From: Deltaproteobacteria bacterium
GTDB lineage: Bacteria; Myxococcota_A; Polyangia; GCA-2747355; JADLHG01
Direction of reading: 5' to 3'
NCBI GenBank assembly: GCA_020848905.1
Contig: JADLHG010000016.1
Coordinates: forward strand, 62,001-126,000
Length of the DNA stretch: 64,000 nt
Both the position numbers and the translations under genes were made by a program. Each line of letters begins with the position of its first letter. Within the stretch, counting starts at the first letter, position 1. Positions 33,114-42,023 of the stretch are shown in pieces. Under the pieces are notes generated by a model. It searched no databases. It saw nothing but the letters and a program-made list of their open reading frames with translations, and was not told the DNA's origin.

Positions 33114-34757
33114 ATGTGTCGCGGCCCCCACTTCCTCGGGCGCTGGCGGATCTTCTTGCTCGTCCCGCTGATGCCTCTCGAGCCCGCCGTCGCGCGGGCC
33201 GATCGATCACCTTCCCCGATCGCGGCTCCTCCGGCCAGCCGGCCGACGGGGCAGCCTCCCCCGAGCTCGCGCGGTCTCGCACAGAACCCGGACGCACGCG
33301 GCGCTGGACCTCCCGCGAGCCGTGCAGCACGTTGCGCCGGGACCTACGCGACGGACCTGATCGCCCTCTCCAAGGATGCACGCGCCCTCGAGGAGCAGAC
33401 GCGCTACACCCACTGCGTTCGATCGAGCGCCGTGTACCAGTGCGCCTACTACGCCGTCGACGGAACGCTGCAAACGCGTCGGATCACCACCGTGGCTCAC
33501 GCCACGGCATTCGTCTTTCGCCGAGACGCGAAGCAGAGCTACCTGCTCACCAACCAGCACGTGAGTGAATGGCCGCTGGTCTCGACCAACACGGACCCGG
33601 GAGGGAGGGTCCCCGTGGGCTGCAAGCGGGTGACCCAGACCGTGACGATCGTGGACAACGAGGAGGACAGCTACTCGCAGGACGACAGACCTCTGGCTCG
33701 CGTGCTCGCCGACGAGACGCTCGACGTGAGCGTGCTGCGCACGCCGGAGAAGCTGCCGGCGCTGCCCTTCAGCCTTGGCCAGAGCGCGGCCCTCAGGGCG
33801 GGCGACGCGCTGCGCGTGCGCGGGTTTCCCCTCGGCGCCTTCCAGGCGATGCACGGTGGGAAGGTGGTCAGCGCGCGCGAGCGGGACCGGGAGGGTCGGT
33901 GGGACCACTGGGACTTCGTCACCGACGCCCAGCTCTCGGCCGGGAACAGCGGAAGTCCGGTGCTCGCGGTCTCCTGCGCCACGGGCCGGTTCGAGCTCGT
34001 GGGAGTCTTTCACGCGGGCTATTACCGAGGACAGTCCCTCAACGTGGTGGTCGGAGTCGACGAGCTGCGCCCGATCATGACCACCCTGAAGGCGCGGGCC
34101 CGCACCGAGCCTCTGGCGCCGCTGGTTGCCGCGCAGCGCCAGGAAATCCTGCGCGGTCTGGCGCGCGACCCTCCCGCCCACCTGGTTCCGTACGGCGGCC
34201 AGACGCTGGGCATCCGGGTCCTCGGCGGGCGCATGTTCTACGAGGTCTACTCCACCCGCTATCCGCTCCACACCTGGCCGCGCCTGATCGTCGAAGACCT
34301 GCCTGGTCACGGCTTCGGCCAGATCGGGCGGGTCTTCGCGGGCAGCGAGCACGGTCTGGTTGGCCGATCCTTCTCGGCACTCGAGCCGCGACATCAGCTG
34401 CGAGTCGGCCAGCTCGTCGACGACCTTCGGCGGCAGGTGCGGCTGATACTGACCTTCCGGGAGATGGAGATCCCCTCCCGGCGCAGCCGCCCGGCGTACG
34501 AGCGGTACCAGGCCATGGAGCGGCAGCTTGCCCGCGGCGAGGCGTTGCGGGCCTCCCGGCTGCGCGTCCTGCTGGATTGGGCCGTCCAGCTGGCACCAGG
34601 CCATAACGACCGGGCGGTGACCCTCGAGGCGCTCTGGCGGTCGGTCGAGCGAGACGTGCGCGCCGCAGAAGCGGCGAAGGAGCGCCGGAAGAAGCAGCCA
34701 TCTCCGCAGCGTGCGCGCCCACCAGCCGTTGTGCCGGCACAGCCCACCCCGCGTTGA
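33114..34757 (+). CDS. secreted trypsin-like serine protease
   Basis: 547 residues with a signal peptide (WRIFLLVPLMPLEPAVARA), a Pro/Ala/Ser-rich linker and a chymotrypsin-fold protease domain at about 100-340. The triad is visible as His in YLLTNQHV, Asp in ETLDVSVLRT and Ser in LSAGNSGSPVLAV. Cys residues suggest disulfides. The C-terminal 200 residues are helical and charged, ending in a Lys/Arg/Pro-rich tail, and do not match a PDZ domain. Likely periplasmic or secreted. GTG 33105 is an alternative start. Divergent from the DHH gene with about 120 bases between. Confidence 0.8.
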   Translation: MCRGPHFLGRWRIFLLVPLMPLEPAVARADRSPSPIAAPPASRPTGQPPPSSRGLAQNPDARGAGPPASRAARCAGTYATDLIALSKDARALEEQTRYTHCVRSSAVYQCAYYAVDGTLQTRRITTVAHATAFVFRRDAKQSYLLTNQHVSEWPLVSTNTDPGGRVPVGCKRVTQTVTIVDNEEDSYSQDDRPLARVLADETLDVSVLRTPEKLPALPFSLGQSAALRAGDALRVRGFPLGAFQAMHGGKVVSARERDREGRWDHWDFVTDAQLSAGNSGSPVLAVSCATGRFELVGVFHAGYYRGQSLNVVVGVDELRPIMTTLKARARTEPLAPLVAAQRQEILRGLARDPPAHLVPYGGQTLGIRVLGGRMFYEVYSTRYPLHTWPRLIVEDLPGHGFGQIGRVFAGSEHGLVGRSFSALEPRHQLRVGQLVDDLRRQVRLILTFREMEIPSRRSRPAYERYQAMERQLARGEALRASRLRVLLDWAVQLAPGHNDRAVTLEALWRSVERDVRAAEAAKERRKKQPSPQRARPPAVVPAQPTPR

Positions 34758-34843
34758 GATCTCTGGCGGCTACCGGCCTCGGGCAGCCGCCGCCGCGTCC
34801 GCAGATCGACGAGGCGGGCGTCGCGCCGCGACCCCGCTGCGGC

Positions 34844-35238
34844 ATGGGCGTGACCAAGAGCCACTCGCGGCCGCACGTCTTCGACGACAACCGCTTCTCC
34901 GAGGCGCACTTCAAGACCCTCAAGTACCGGCCCGACTTCCCCGGCCACTTCGATGCCCTCGCCGCGGCCGTCGCGTACCACCGCGGCTTCTTCCGCTGGT
35001 ACAACCACGAGCATCTCCACGAGGCGCTCGGCTTGCTCACGCCCGCCGACGTGCACTTCGGCCGCCCACCGGTCGTGCTCGCTGCTCGCCAACGCGTGCT
35101 CGACGCTCTGCCTACGCGGCACATCTCGAACGCTTCGTCCGCCGAGCACCGACCGCCGGCCTGCTCCCCACGGAGGCCTGGATTAACAAGCCAGCGACGG
35201 CGACGCTGCTGGCCACGAGAGAGGAGGCTCTAAAGTAA
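34844..35238 (+). pseudogene. 3' remnant of an IS3-type transposase (integrase core)
   Basis: The stretch encodes the C-terminal part of an IS3-family rve transposase: GVTKSHSRPHVFDDNRFSEA, HFKTLKYRPDFPGHF, GFFRWYNHEHLHEALGLLTP. The catalytic Glu of DDE lies in FSEAHFK; both Asp residues are missing, so the element is 5'-truncated. Near 35108 the sequence changes frame and continues as YAAHLERFVRRAPTAGLLPT and EAWINKPATATLLATREEAL. TGTCTCATTATCGTTGA just after the stop may be part of an end repeat. It abuts the protease gene, so an insertion followed by loss of the 5' part is likely. Confidence 0.75.
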
Positions 35239-35317
35239 ATGCGCCACAGAGCTGTCTCATTATCGTTGATGGGCACCGCGAGGCCTCGACGCCGCGAGGA
35301 CTGGCGAGCGAGCAGAG

Positions 35318-35491
35318 ATGACGCGCCACCTCGACGAAGGCTTGGGCGAGGGGGCCAAGAGAGGCCGCGTCGACCTGGCCCTCGTCGGCATGCAGAAGGT
35401 CCGCGACCAGGCGAAGAGGCGGAAGAACGACCTCGCCAACGGCACCCGCATCCGGCGCCAGCAGCAAGAGGTCGCTCTGCACGACCGGTAG
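35318..35491 (+). CDS. possible small charged protein, unknown
   Basis: A 57-residue frame (MTRHLDEGLGEGAKRGRVDL, ending RRQQQEVALHDR) that is Lys/Arg-rich and helical. A GAGCAGAG precedes the ATG. The opposite strand is also open and protein-like (LLLLAPDAGAVGEVVLPPLR), so neither choice is secure. It lies just after the IS3 remnant and may belong to the same transferred or decayed segment. The remainder of 35239-35530 holds nothing I can support. Confidence 0.25.
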   Translation: MTRHLDEGLGEGAKRGRVDLALVGMQKVRDQAKRRKNDLANGTRIRRQQQEVALHDR

Positions 35492-35530
35492 CTCGGCCCT
35501 GACCAGGGGAGCCATCTGGACCTCGGCGGT

Positions 35531-35896
35531 CTAGCAAGCCGTCGGCGGACTCGGCCCCGCGACCATGGGTGACAAGCCGGCGCGGCGCAGCGAAATTGCG
35601 TCCTCGTGCTCCCAGAGCCACCACTCGTAGTCGTCGTCATCTCTCGGCCGCCAAAGCCGAGGGTCATGTGGCGCCAGGTCCGGAACGAGAGGCGCGGTGA
35701 GCTTCATCCGGCCGCCGCGACGGGTCAGGAGAACGTCCAGGCGGACCTGTTCTCGCCTTCCCACGGCGACGGTCCAGCTTCGCTCCTCGTCCCGCCCGAA
35801 GGGCAACTGGAGCTGCGCCGTTGGCAGCCCTGGGGACGTGCCGGCGAAATCCATCGACCGGTCGATCAGTGTTCTTAGCCACTCGCTCTCCGACAT
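35531..35896 (-). CDS. unknown cytosolic protein
   Basis: 121 residues, no signal or membrane segment. It has an N-terminal SEWLRTLIDRSMDFAG, a basic middle (RREQVRLDVLLTRRGGRMKL) and an acidic aromatic stretch (PRDDDDYEWWLWEHEDAISL). Its composition is protein-like, and it is divergent from the Tat-signal gene, 99 bases away. I recognise no family. Confidence 0.5.
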   Translation of the reverse strand: MSESEWLRTLIDRSMDFAGTSPGLPTAQLQLPFGRDEERSWTVAVGRREQVRLDVLLTRRGGRMKLTAPLVPDLAPHDPRLWRPRDDDDYEWWLWEHEDAISLRRAGLSPMVAGPSPPTAC

Positions 35897-35995
35897 GTCC
35901 TGAGCGTGCCCGAGGGGCGTGCAACAAGGCTGCACAGTGGTCCAGGCGAGCGCGCTGTGCAGCGTACCTGCACACCTCTGCGCCATGCTCCATCC

Positions 35996-37423
35996 ATGGC
36001 GCTCGTTTCCCGCAGGACCTTTTTGAAGTCGCTGGCGGCGGTGGGCGGTGGCGCGCTCCACGGACCGTACAGGGCGAACATCGACTCGGACGAGCTCCGC
36101 CGCGCTGCTCGCACGCTGCTGCGCGCACGCGGGGGCGAGGACTGGCACTGCGCGCACGAGGTGTTCGTGGCTGGCTGCCTCGGCCCCTGGGCCCGGTGGT
36201 ACCCCGAGGGGCGCCGGCTGCTCCAGGCGATGGAGAGCGGGCCGGCCTGCTGCGCCGAGTCGGTGTCCGCCCTGGTTCGGGCGCGCGTGTACGGCGTCCA
36301 TCCGCCGGCGATCGTCTTTGACGACCCGCTCGATCCGGCGGTCCTCGAGGACAGCTTCAACGCGTTCTTGAGGTGGCGGCACGAGGAGCATGTCATGCGA
36401 ACGGGGCGATCACCCTCCTTCCCGCGAGGCGAGACGCCGGCCGAGGTGGCGTTCGACCTCCTGCGGACCACGACGGTGCCCTGGCTCGTGGATGGCGCGC
36501 CGCGCCCCTTCTTTGAAGCCCTGGGCTACGGCATCACGTCGCGGCCCGCGCTCTACCGCTCGATCTGGGGCACGACGCTGCAGCAGGATGCCGCTGTGCG
36601 GTCTGCGCGAGAGCGCCTGGCCCACCGGGAACGGGTCCAGTGGCTCGCGCGGGAACACTGGAGGGGCAAGGTCCGCTCGCTGGCGCGGCAGGTGCTCGGC
36701 GAGCTCGACGGCGAGGATCTCGTCGGCTTGCTGGCGTTCGAGGCTGCCGAGGAGGCCGGTTTGCTCGACGCGCTGCCTCGGCACGGTGCCGCCCCGATGG
36801 CGCTCACTCGACGCATCTTCCGGCGGGCCGTCGAGGCGCGTCCCGTCTCCGATGCCGGGGCGGTCGGCGCCGCGCTCCTGCGAGACCGCACCACCCTGCA
36901 GGTGTTCGCGGAGCGGCTCAAAGGGCAGAGCGTGGAGCGGCACGCGAGAAGGCGCACCCTGGCGTGCCTGGTCACGCTGGACTACGCGCGGCATTTGCCG
37001 GCTCTCCGGCGCTCGGTCTACACCGCAGGTCACACGCTGCCGCGAGCACACTGCACCGTCGGGGACTGGGTCTTCGCGACGGACACGGACGAGACGTTCT
37101 TCCCGTTCGCCTGTCCAAGCCTGCACGAGGGGCTCGAACACCTGTCCGACGCGGAGCTGCGGCGCGAGCTGCGTGATGCCGCTGGGTACGAGGGGCGCCT
37201 CGAAGCGACGATCGAGCTTGCGCATCGGTTGCGCGGACGGGCGCTGGCGCAGCTCGCCGGACCGACGCTGCGCAGCGCGGCGCCGGAGGAGGTCGCGCGG
37301 CTGCTCCAGGTCGTCGAGCAGGCAGATCCACGCACGGCGGGCGCCCTGGCCCGCCCGTTGCTCGGGCACCGGCAGTGGGTCGTGAGAGTCGCCGCCGCCG
37401 GTACGCTGCTCCGGACCGCGTAG
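35996..37423 (+). CDS. unknown protein with Tat-like signal
   Basis: 475 residues. MALVSRRTFLKSLAAVGGGA is a close match to a twin-arginine signal (SRRTFLK then a hydrophobic run), so export in folded form is likely. The mature part is almost all helical, with Cys pairs (ESGPACCAESVSALV; DWHCAHEVFVAGC) and a C-terminal repeat-like stretch (RLLQVVEQADPRTAGALARP, LLGHRQWVVRVAAAGTLL) resembling HEAT-type helical repeats. No cofactor motif is recognised. The ATG at 35996 is chosen because the Tat signal begins there; the frame is open further upstream. Confidence 0.65.
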   Translation: MALVSRRTFLKSLAAVGGGALHGPYRANIDSDELRRAARTLLRARGGEDWHCAHEVFVAGCLGPWARWYPEGRRLLQAMESGPACCAESVSALVRARVYGVHPPAIVFDDPLDPAVLEDSFNAFLRWRHEEHVMRTGRSPSFPRGETPAEVAFDLLRTTTVPWLVDGAPRPFFEALGYGITSRPALYRSIWGTTLQQDAAVRSARERLAHRERVQWLAREHWRGKVRSLARQVLGELDGEDLVGLLAFEAAEEAGLLDALPRHGAAPMALTRRIFRRAVEARPVSDAGAVGAALLRDRTTLQVFAERLKGQSVERHARRRTLACLVTLDYARHLPALRRSVYTAGHTLPRAHCTVGDWVFATDTDETFFPFACPSLHEGLEHLSDAELRRELRDAAGYEGRLEATIELAHRLRGRALAQLAGPTLRSAAPEEVARLLQVVEQADPRTAGALARPLLGHRQWVVRVAAAGTLLRTA

Positions 37424-37554
37424 ACAGCGGGGCGGTGGGGACCGTGGCCTTCGCGCGGTGGACGCCGATCCAGCTCCGGCACGTGGGGACGAAGGCGCTG
37501 CGAGCTGACCATCAACGCGCCCCGTCGGGAGCTAGCGCGCGCACACGCGGCTCC

Positions 37555-38496
37555 CTACTCCAGGTCGGCGATGCGGAGGCGTTGCCATTCCTCCGGCGCC
37601 CCGGACGCGAGGTCGAAGGCCATCTCGACGGCGAAGGTCACCCGGACCCGTCCGTCGCGCTTCGCGACGCGCACGAAGGGCGGCGGGGGGCTCGGCGCTC
37701 GGTTATCCTGGTCGAGACAGGGCGACGCGAAGCCACGCGTGGCCAGCTCAAGATAGCCGAAGCGCGCGTCCCGACGGAGCACGCCCTGCTGCACGCGCGT
37801 CAGATCGAGGTGCTGAACCTTCCACGACGAGTCGTCGCCCCAGACGCACCCCCACACGAACCCGAACTCCCCGGTGGGCCATTCGTGGTCCTTGGTCCAG
37901 TACTCGCTCCCGGGACGGACGGAACCGTCGTGTACGTCCCACCAGTCGGGGACGTAGAAGCCCGCCGGACAGAACGGCGCCGCGGAGCCGGCTTCGCCCT
38001 CGGGCGTCGGAGGCTCCTCCGCGATCACCTCCCCGGACGCGAGATCCAGCACCGCCGTGCGCGTGTAGTCCCGCGAGATGAGCGCGAGCTCGCGGTCTCC
38101 CTGGCGGAAGGGTTCGAAGGTCTGGAACATGGTGTGATTGCGCTCGTAGGCGCAGCGCCTCTCGAGCGCGCGCGAGGACGGGTCCCGCCGGAAGACCTCC
38201 ACCAGGCTCGTGTTCCAGCACCCGGGCGGACCGGGTCTGCCGGCGACCTTGACCGCGAACACGTCGCGCGGCCTGGGGCGGGATGGGAGCTCGAATTCGG
38301 TATCGACCGAGGCCTCGCGGATGACGAAGCCCCGGTTGTGGTACTGCGCGGCCCAGCTCTTGCCACCCAGCTCCCTGGCCTCGAGCTGCGCGATCGCAGC
38401 CTCGGCCTCCGGACGGGTAGGGAAGGCGCCGAAGAACGCGTCCTGCTCCCGTCCCTCGTGGAGAGCGTACACGCGATAGACGATGTCGCCGCGCAT
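37555..38496 (-). CDS. unknown protein
   Basis: 313 residues without signal peptide or membrane helix. The start (GDIVYRVYALHEGREQDAFF, then GAFPTRPEAEAAIAQLEARE) resembles a short ferredoxin-like or SPOR-like alpha/beta module. The rest is aromatic-rich and beta-like, with CPAGFYVPDWWDVHDGSVRP, FGFVWGCVWGDDSSWKVQHL and EEWQRLRIADLE. ATG 38496 is preferred to an ATG 45 bases upstream because protein-like composition begins there. It lies downstream of two Cys-rich lipoprotein genes. Family not recognised. Confidence 0.55.
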   Translation of the reverse strand: MRGDIVYRVYALHEGREQDAFFGAFPTRPEAEAAIAQLEARELGGKSWAAQYHNRGFVIREASVDTEFELPSRPRPRDVFAVKVAGRPGPPGCWNTSLVEVFRRDPSSRALERRCAYERNHTMFQTFEPFRQGDRELALISRDYTRTAVLDLASGEVIAEEPPTPEGEAGSAAPFCPAGFYVPDWWDVHDGSVRPGSEYWTKDHEWPTGEFGFVWGCVWGDDSSWKVQHLDLTRVQQGVLRRDARFGYLELATRGFASPCLDQDNRAPSPPPPFVRVAKRDGRVRVTFAVEMAFDLASGAPEEWQRLRIADLE

Positions 38497-38534
38497 CGGA
38501 GGAGCACTCCCTTGTCGATGGTCCCGGCCGCGCT

Positions 38535-39260
38535 TCAGCAACTACTCGCCGCCACGCAGCCGCTGAAGGTGCAGGTGCTGCCGCAGGTCTTGACGCCCTT
38601 TCCGCCGGCCTTCGGCGTGCAGCAGCGCGTGACGCCCGGTTCGCAGCCGGTCTTCACACAGTCCCACTGGCAGCCCGTGCTCGTGTCGCAGGCCGCTCCG
38701 CGGCACGCCCCGCCGCCGCAGGCAGGGGGAGTGGCCGGGCAGCTCGAGACGCACGCGCCTGGCACCCACGCGTCCCACTGGCAGTTCGCGCCGCAGGTGC
38801 GCGTGGGACGTTGCGTCGAGCACTCGCCGCACGTTTGAGGCGCGCCGGTCTCGGGGGTGCCCGGCAGACACGCGCACCCGTCGGGGGTCGCGCCCCTGTC
38901 CCGCGGCCCGGAGGAATCGGAAAGGGCCTGGTCTGCCGGCCCTCCGTCGGGGAAGGGGTTCGTGCCCGGGCCTCCGTCGCTGGCGCCGGAGCCGCCACTG
39001 TCGGTGAAGCCGGGCCCCGCGCCGGCCACGCTGGGGGGGACGCATTGCCCTGCGGTCGTGCTCGAGAGGGTGCCGTAGCGGCGGCCGGAGTCGCACGCGG
39101 GATCCGCGTAGCTGCAGTACCCGGTCGTCTCGCAAACCCCGTGCTCGCCGCCCCGGTCGCACTGGGCCGCGTTCGAGCAGGTGTAAGGGGTCATGCTGCC
39201 GGCGCATCCCGACAGCTGGGCCAGCCCGAGCGCGGCTGCGAGGACGCTGAGGCGTCGCAA
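38535..39260 (-). CDS. Cys-rich lipoprotein (paralogue A)
   Basis: 241 residues, TTG start with GGAG nine bases upstream. The lipobox is LSGC after a short hydrophobic run (SVLAAALGLAQ). A Cys-rich N-terminal motif follows (YTCSNAAQCDRGGEHGVCE; ADPACDSGRRYGTLS), then a Gly/Asp/Pro linker, and a C-terminal Cys-rich domain (CQWDCVKTGCEPGVTRCC). It shares this layout with the next lipoprotein gene upstream. Anchored at the envelope; function unknown. Confidence 0.75.
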   Translation of the reverse strand: MRRLSVLAAALGLAQLSGCAGSMTPYTCSNAAQCDRGGEHGVCETTGYCSYADPACDSGRRYGTLSSTTAGQCVPPSVAGAGPGFTDSGGSGASDGGPGTNPFPDGGPADQALSDSSGPRDRGATPDGCACLPGTPETGAPQTCGECSTQRPTRTCGANCQWDAWVPGACVSSCPATPPACGGGACRGAACDTSTGCQWDCVKTGCEPGVTRCCTPKAGGKGVKTCGSTCTFSGCVAASSC

Positions 39261-39403
39261 CGCTAACGACTCCGACGTCGGTGCATACCATGATCTTGGT
39301 GTGGCCGTCCTGGGCTGTCAATCGTCACGAGGAGGGACCATTCGAGCCTGCGGTTCGCGACGCCGAGTCTGCGGCTCCGGGGCCGCGGACGGGCTCGTCC
39401 CGC

Positions 39404-40237
39404 TCAGCAGGGGGCGACGCCGCAGAGCCCGTAGCTGCAGTCGGACTTGCAGGTCTTGCTCCCCGGCTGACCGCTCGAAGTGGTGCAGCACTTCCAGGTT
39501 CCCGGCGTGCAACCGGACTTCTGGCAGCGCCAGGCGCAGCCCGTGCCGGCGTGGCATACCGGGGCGTGGCAGCTATCGCCGCAGTCGGGCGCCGGTCCGC
39601 AGAGCCCGACGCAGGTGCCGGCCGTCCACGGTCCCCACCGGCAATCCAGTCCGCACACCCGTGACGGGGTTCGCGAGACGCACTCGCTGCAGGTCACGGG
39701 CGTCCCATCTTGGCGTACGCCTGGAACGCACTCGCAGAGGTCAGGCGCGAGGGAGAGGTCAGCCGGGGGGCGTTCGGGCGCGGCATCGCGAGGCCCGTCG
39801 GTCGAGCGGCGCTGGTCCGTGACCCGGCTGCCGTCTCGCGCTCCACGATCCCTGCCTGCACCGTCGCGCCGCGAGGGGCCGTCGCCGAAGACTCCCGAGG
39901 GGCCGTCGCCGAAGACTCTCGAGGGGCCGTCGCCATGGAGGTGACCCCCGTCGGAGAATTCGGGGTTGGCGCCGTCGGTCCTCTGCGTCACGCAGCCGTT
40001 GTTCGAGGGGCCCGAGAGTTCCGCGTAGCGCCGCCCCGACGGACACGCGGGATCGGGAAAGCTGCAGGTCCCGCTCGCTTCGCAGAAACCCTGCTCGGCG
40101 CCCCGCGCGCACTGGCTCGCGCTGGTGCAGGAATAGGGCTGGGTGCTCGCGGAGCACGCCAGGCCGACCCCGATTGCGACCGCGAACAGCAGACTGGCCC
40201 ACGGAGGAGGTGGTGCTGCGGGGCTCCGGTCCGGCAT
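39404..40237 (-). CDS. Cys-rich lipoprotein (paralogue B)
   Basis: 277 residues. A hydrophobic segment ends in GVGLACS, a lipobox. YSCTSASQCARGAEQGFCE and PDPACPSGRRYAELSG match paralogue A motif by motif. A linker with GDGPSRVF repeats follows, then C-terminal WRCQKSGCTPGTWKCC and SDCSYGLCGVAPC. At least 24 Cys residues suggest extensive disulfides. It arose by tandem duplication with the downstream gene, 143 bases apart. ATG 40237 is preferred to an upstream ATG because it gives a compact signal. Confidence 0.75.
   Translation of the reverse strand: MPDRSPAAPPPPWASLLFAVAIGVGLACSASTQPYSCTSASQCARGAEQGFCEASGTCSFPDPACPSGRRYAELSGPSNNGCVTQRTDGANPEFSDGGHLHGDGPSRVFGDGPSGVFGDGPSRRDGAGRDRGARDGSRVTDQRRSTDGPRDAAPERPPADLSLAPDLCECVPGVRQDGTPVTCSECVSRTPSRVCGLDCRWGPWTAGTCVGLCGPAPDCGDSCHAPVCHAGTGCAWRCQKSGCTPGTWKCCTTSSGQPGSKTCKSDCSYGLCGVAPC
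39873..39944 (-). repeat. 24-bp tandem repeat (three units) in lipoprotein linker
   Basis: Units at 39873-39896, 39897-39920 and 39921-39944. The first two differ at one base; the third is diverged in its last third. Each encodes an eight-residue GDGPSxxF unit. In-frame, so copy number can change without breaking the gene. Confidence 0.8.
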
Positions 40238-40334
40238 CCACCTATCAGGATGTGGTGTCGTCCGGACGGTGTCAACGACGCGAGCGGCCATGCCCCACTT
40301 CGGCCTTCGGGCGGACGCTGTGGTGATCGCGACG

Positions 40335-40859
40335 CTACCGCGCGACCTCCCACGCCAGGTGCGCGAGCTCGGGCTCGAGGAGTTTCTCCCAGGCCAGGCT
40401 CACCGCGGCGGGAGAGCCCGGGGTGCAGACGACGACCTTGCCCCGGTAGACCCCGGCCACGGCGCGCGAGAGCATGGCCGCCGCGCCCACCTGTTCGTAG
40501 CTCAGCATGCGAAAGAGCTCGCCGAAGCCGGGGAGGGTCTTCTCGAGCCGCTCCGCGAGGGCCTCGTAGGTGCTGTCGCGCTTCGAGAGGCCCGTCCCTC
40601 CGTTGAAGAGCACGAGCTGCGCGGGTCCCGCGGCGAGGCGGTCGAGGAGCTCGCGCACGGTTGCGGGGTCGTCGGGGACGATCTCGTAGGCCGCGACCAT
40701 GTGGCCGGCCAGCTCCGCGCGCTCGCGCAGCAGGCGGCCGCTCTCGTCGGTCTCGGGGGTGCGGGTGTCGCTCACGGTCACGATGGCGAGGGTGACGGGG
40801 CCCTTCTTCGCCGCGTGGTGGCGGTGCTCTTCGGTGCTCTTCGAGTGGGTGTGCGCCAT
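40335..40859 (-). CDS. moaB: MoaB/Mog-type molybdopterin biosynthesis protein
   Basis: 174 residues with the MoCF-binding fold: [40 protein letters not shown] and a late [20 protein letters not shown]. MoaB-type proteins adenylylate or bind molybdopterin during cofactor assembly. The N-terminus has a His/Lys-rich stretch of 20 residues ([12 protein letters not shown]) not usual in the family. It lies eight bases downstream of the Ser/Thr kinase gene on the same strand. No other molybdopterin gene is in the window. Confidence 0.88.
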   Translation of the reverse strand: MAHTHSKSTEEHRHHAAKKGPVTLAIVTVSDTRTPETDESGRLLRERAELAGHMVAAYEIVPDDPATVRELLDRLAAGPAQLVLFNGGTGLSKRDSTYEALAERLEKTLPGFGELFRMLSYEQVGAAAMLSRAVAGVYRGKVVVCTPGSPAAVSLAWEKLLEPELAHLAWEVAR

Positions 40860-40867
40860 GGGCCGGG

Positions 40868-41941
40868 CTAGGCCGTCACGCGACGGTGCAGCGAGAAGCC
40901 GTAGACCGTGGCGTCCCCGCGGCGGCTCTTGATCATCGACGGCTCGAGCCGGTGGATGACCTGCGCCTCCTGCTGCCGGACCGCGCCGAGGGCAGCGAGC
41001 ACCTCGTCCATGCTCTGGAACCGATCCTTCGGGTCGCGCGCCAGGCAGCGACGGACGAGCGCCTCGAAAGCCGCCGCGAGCGGGTCCACGCGGAGGTCGA
41101 GCCCGCTTAGCGGCGGGACTGCCTGCTGCTGCTTACGGAGGAGCTCCTCGAACGAGCGCCCCTGGAAGGGGACGCGGCCCGAGAGCGCGTAGTAGAGCAC
41201 CACGCCGAAGGCGTAGATGTCCGAGCGGTGGTCCACGTCCCGCGTCAGGATCTGCTCGGGCGCCATGTAGCAGGGGGTGCCGACGGGGCTGCCGGGCTCG
41301 GTCATCTCCAGCAGGCGGCGCTTGCCGAAGCCCTTGGCCAGGCTGAAGTCCAGGATCTTCACGCGCAGGGTGCCGTCCGGCTGCCCGACGAGGAAGAGGT
41401 TCTCCGGCTTCAGGTCGCGGTGCATGAGCCCGGCGCGGTGCACGGCCGACAGCGCGTCGGCCATCTGCGTGGCGAGGGCCAGCGCGTCGTCGATGCCGAG
41501 CGGTCCCGAGCGCGTGACGCGCGTGCAGAGGTCCTGTCCCGCGAGGAGCTCCATCACCACGTAGACCAGCGGCGGGTCGTCGTCGGTGCGGTGCACGAAG
41601 TCCACCACGTCGATGATGTTCGGGTGCCCGATCTGGTTCACCGTGCGGGCCTCGCGGAACATGCGCAGGACCATGTCCGCGCGGCGCGCCAGCTCGGGGA
41701 GGAGGATCTTGATCGCCACGGGCCGCCCGAGGAGGACGTGCTCCGCCCGGTAGACGACCCCCATGCCGCCGCGCCCGATGCACTCCAGGATGCGGTAGGT
41801 GCCGAGGACGTGGCCGATCCAGCACTGCGGGTCGAAGCCTGCGGCGGGGATGGCCGGAGCGGCGGGCGACGCTAGAGCGGAGCCGGAGGCTCCAGGGGAC
41901 GTTGGAGGGGGTGGGGCCGTGGTACCGCTGGACGACCGCAT
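40868..41941 (-). CDS. Ser/Thr protein kinase with DFS activation motif
   Basis: 357 residues. A 45-residue Pro/Ala/Ser-rich N-terminus precedes the kinase domain: [13 protein letters not shown] (P-loop), AIKILL (K78), HRDLKPENL (D176), DFSLAKG (D198), [12 protein letters not shown] and [15 protein letters not shown]. All catalytic residues are present, but the magnesium-binding DFG reads DFS. No transmembrane helix or extracellular domain follows, so it is cytosolic, unlike many PknB proteins. A promoter-like element lies just upstream of the start. A four-base class of leader is predicted, so an alternative start cannot be excluded. moaB follows eight bases downstream. Confidence 0.9.
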   Translation of the reverse strand: MRSSSGTTAPPPPTSPGASGSALASPAAPAIPAAGFDPQCWIGHVLGTYRILECIGRGGMGVVYRAEHVLLGRPVAIKILLPELARRADMVLRMFREARTVNQIGHPNIIDVVDFVHRTDDDPPLVYVVMELLAGQDLCTRVTRSGPLGIDDALALATQMADALSAVHRAGLMHRDLKPENLFLVGQPDGTLRVKILDFSLAKGFGKRRLLEMTEPGSPVGTPCYMAPEQILTRDVDHRSDIYAFGVVLYYALSGRVPFQGRSFEELLRKQQQAVPPLSGLDLRVDPLAAAFEALVRRCLARDPKDRFQSMDEVLAALGAVRQQEAQVIHRLEPSMIKSRRGDATVYGFSLHRRVTA

Positions 41942-41951
41942 GATGTCGAAA

Positions 41952-41980
41952 CCGTTAGCTTAGGTGCCTGCCTACGTCAA
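41952..41980 (-). promoter_or_regulatory. putative promoter of the kinase-moaB pair
   Basis: On the minus strand TTGACG (41980-41975) and TAACGG (41957-41952) are 17 bases apart. The predicted start would fall about four bases before the kinase ATG (41941), so the transcript would be nearly leaderless, which fits the lack of a ribosome site there. Confidence 0.4.
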
Positions 41981-42023
41981 CCGGAAATGTGGTCAAGAGT
42001 GAGAATTTATCCGCCCCCAGGCG

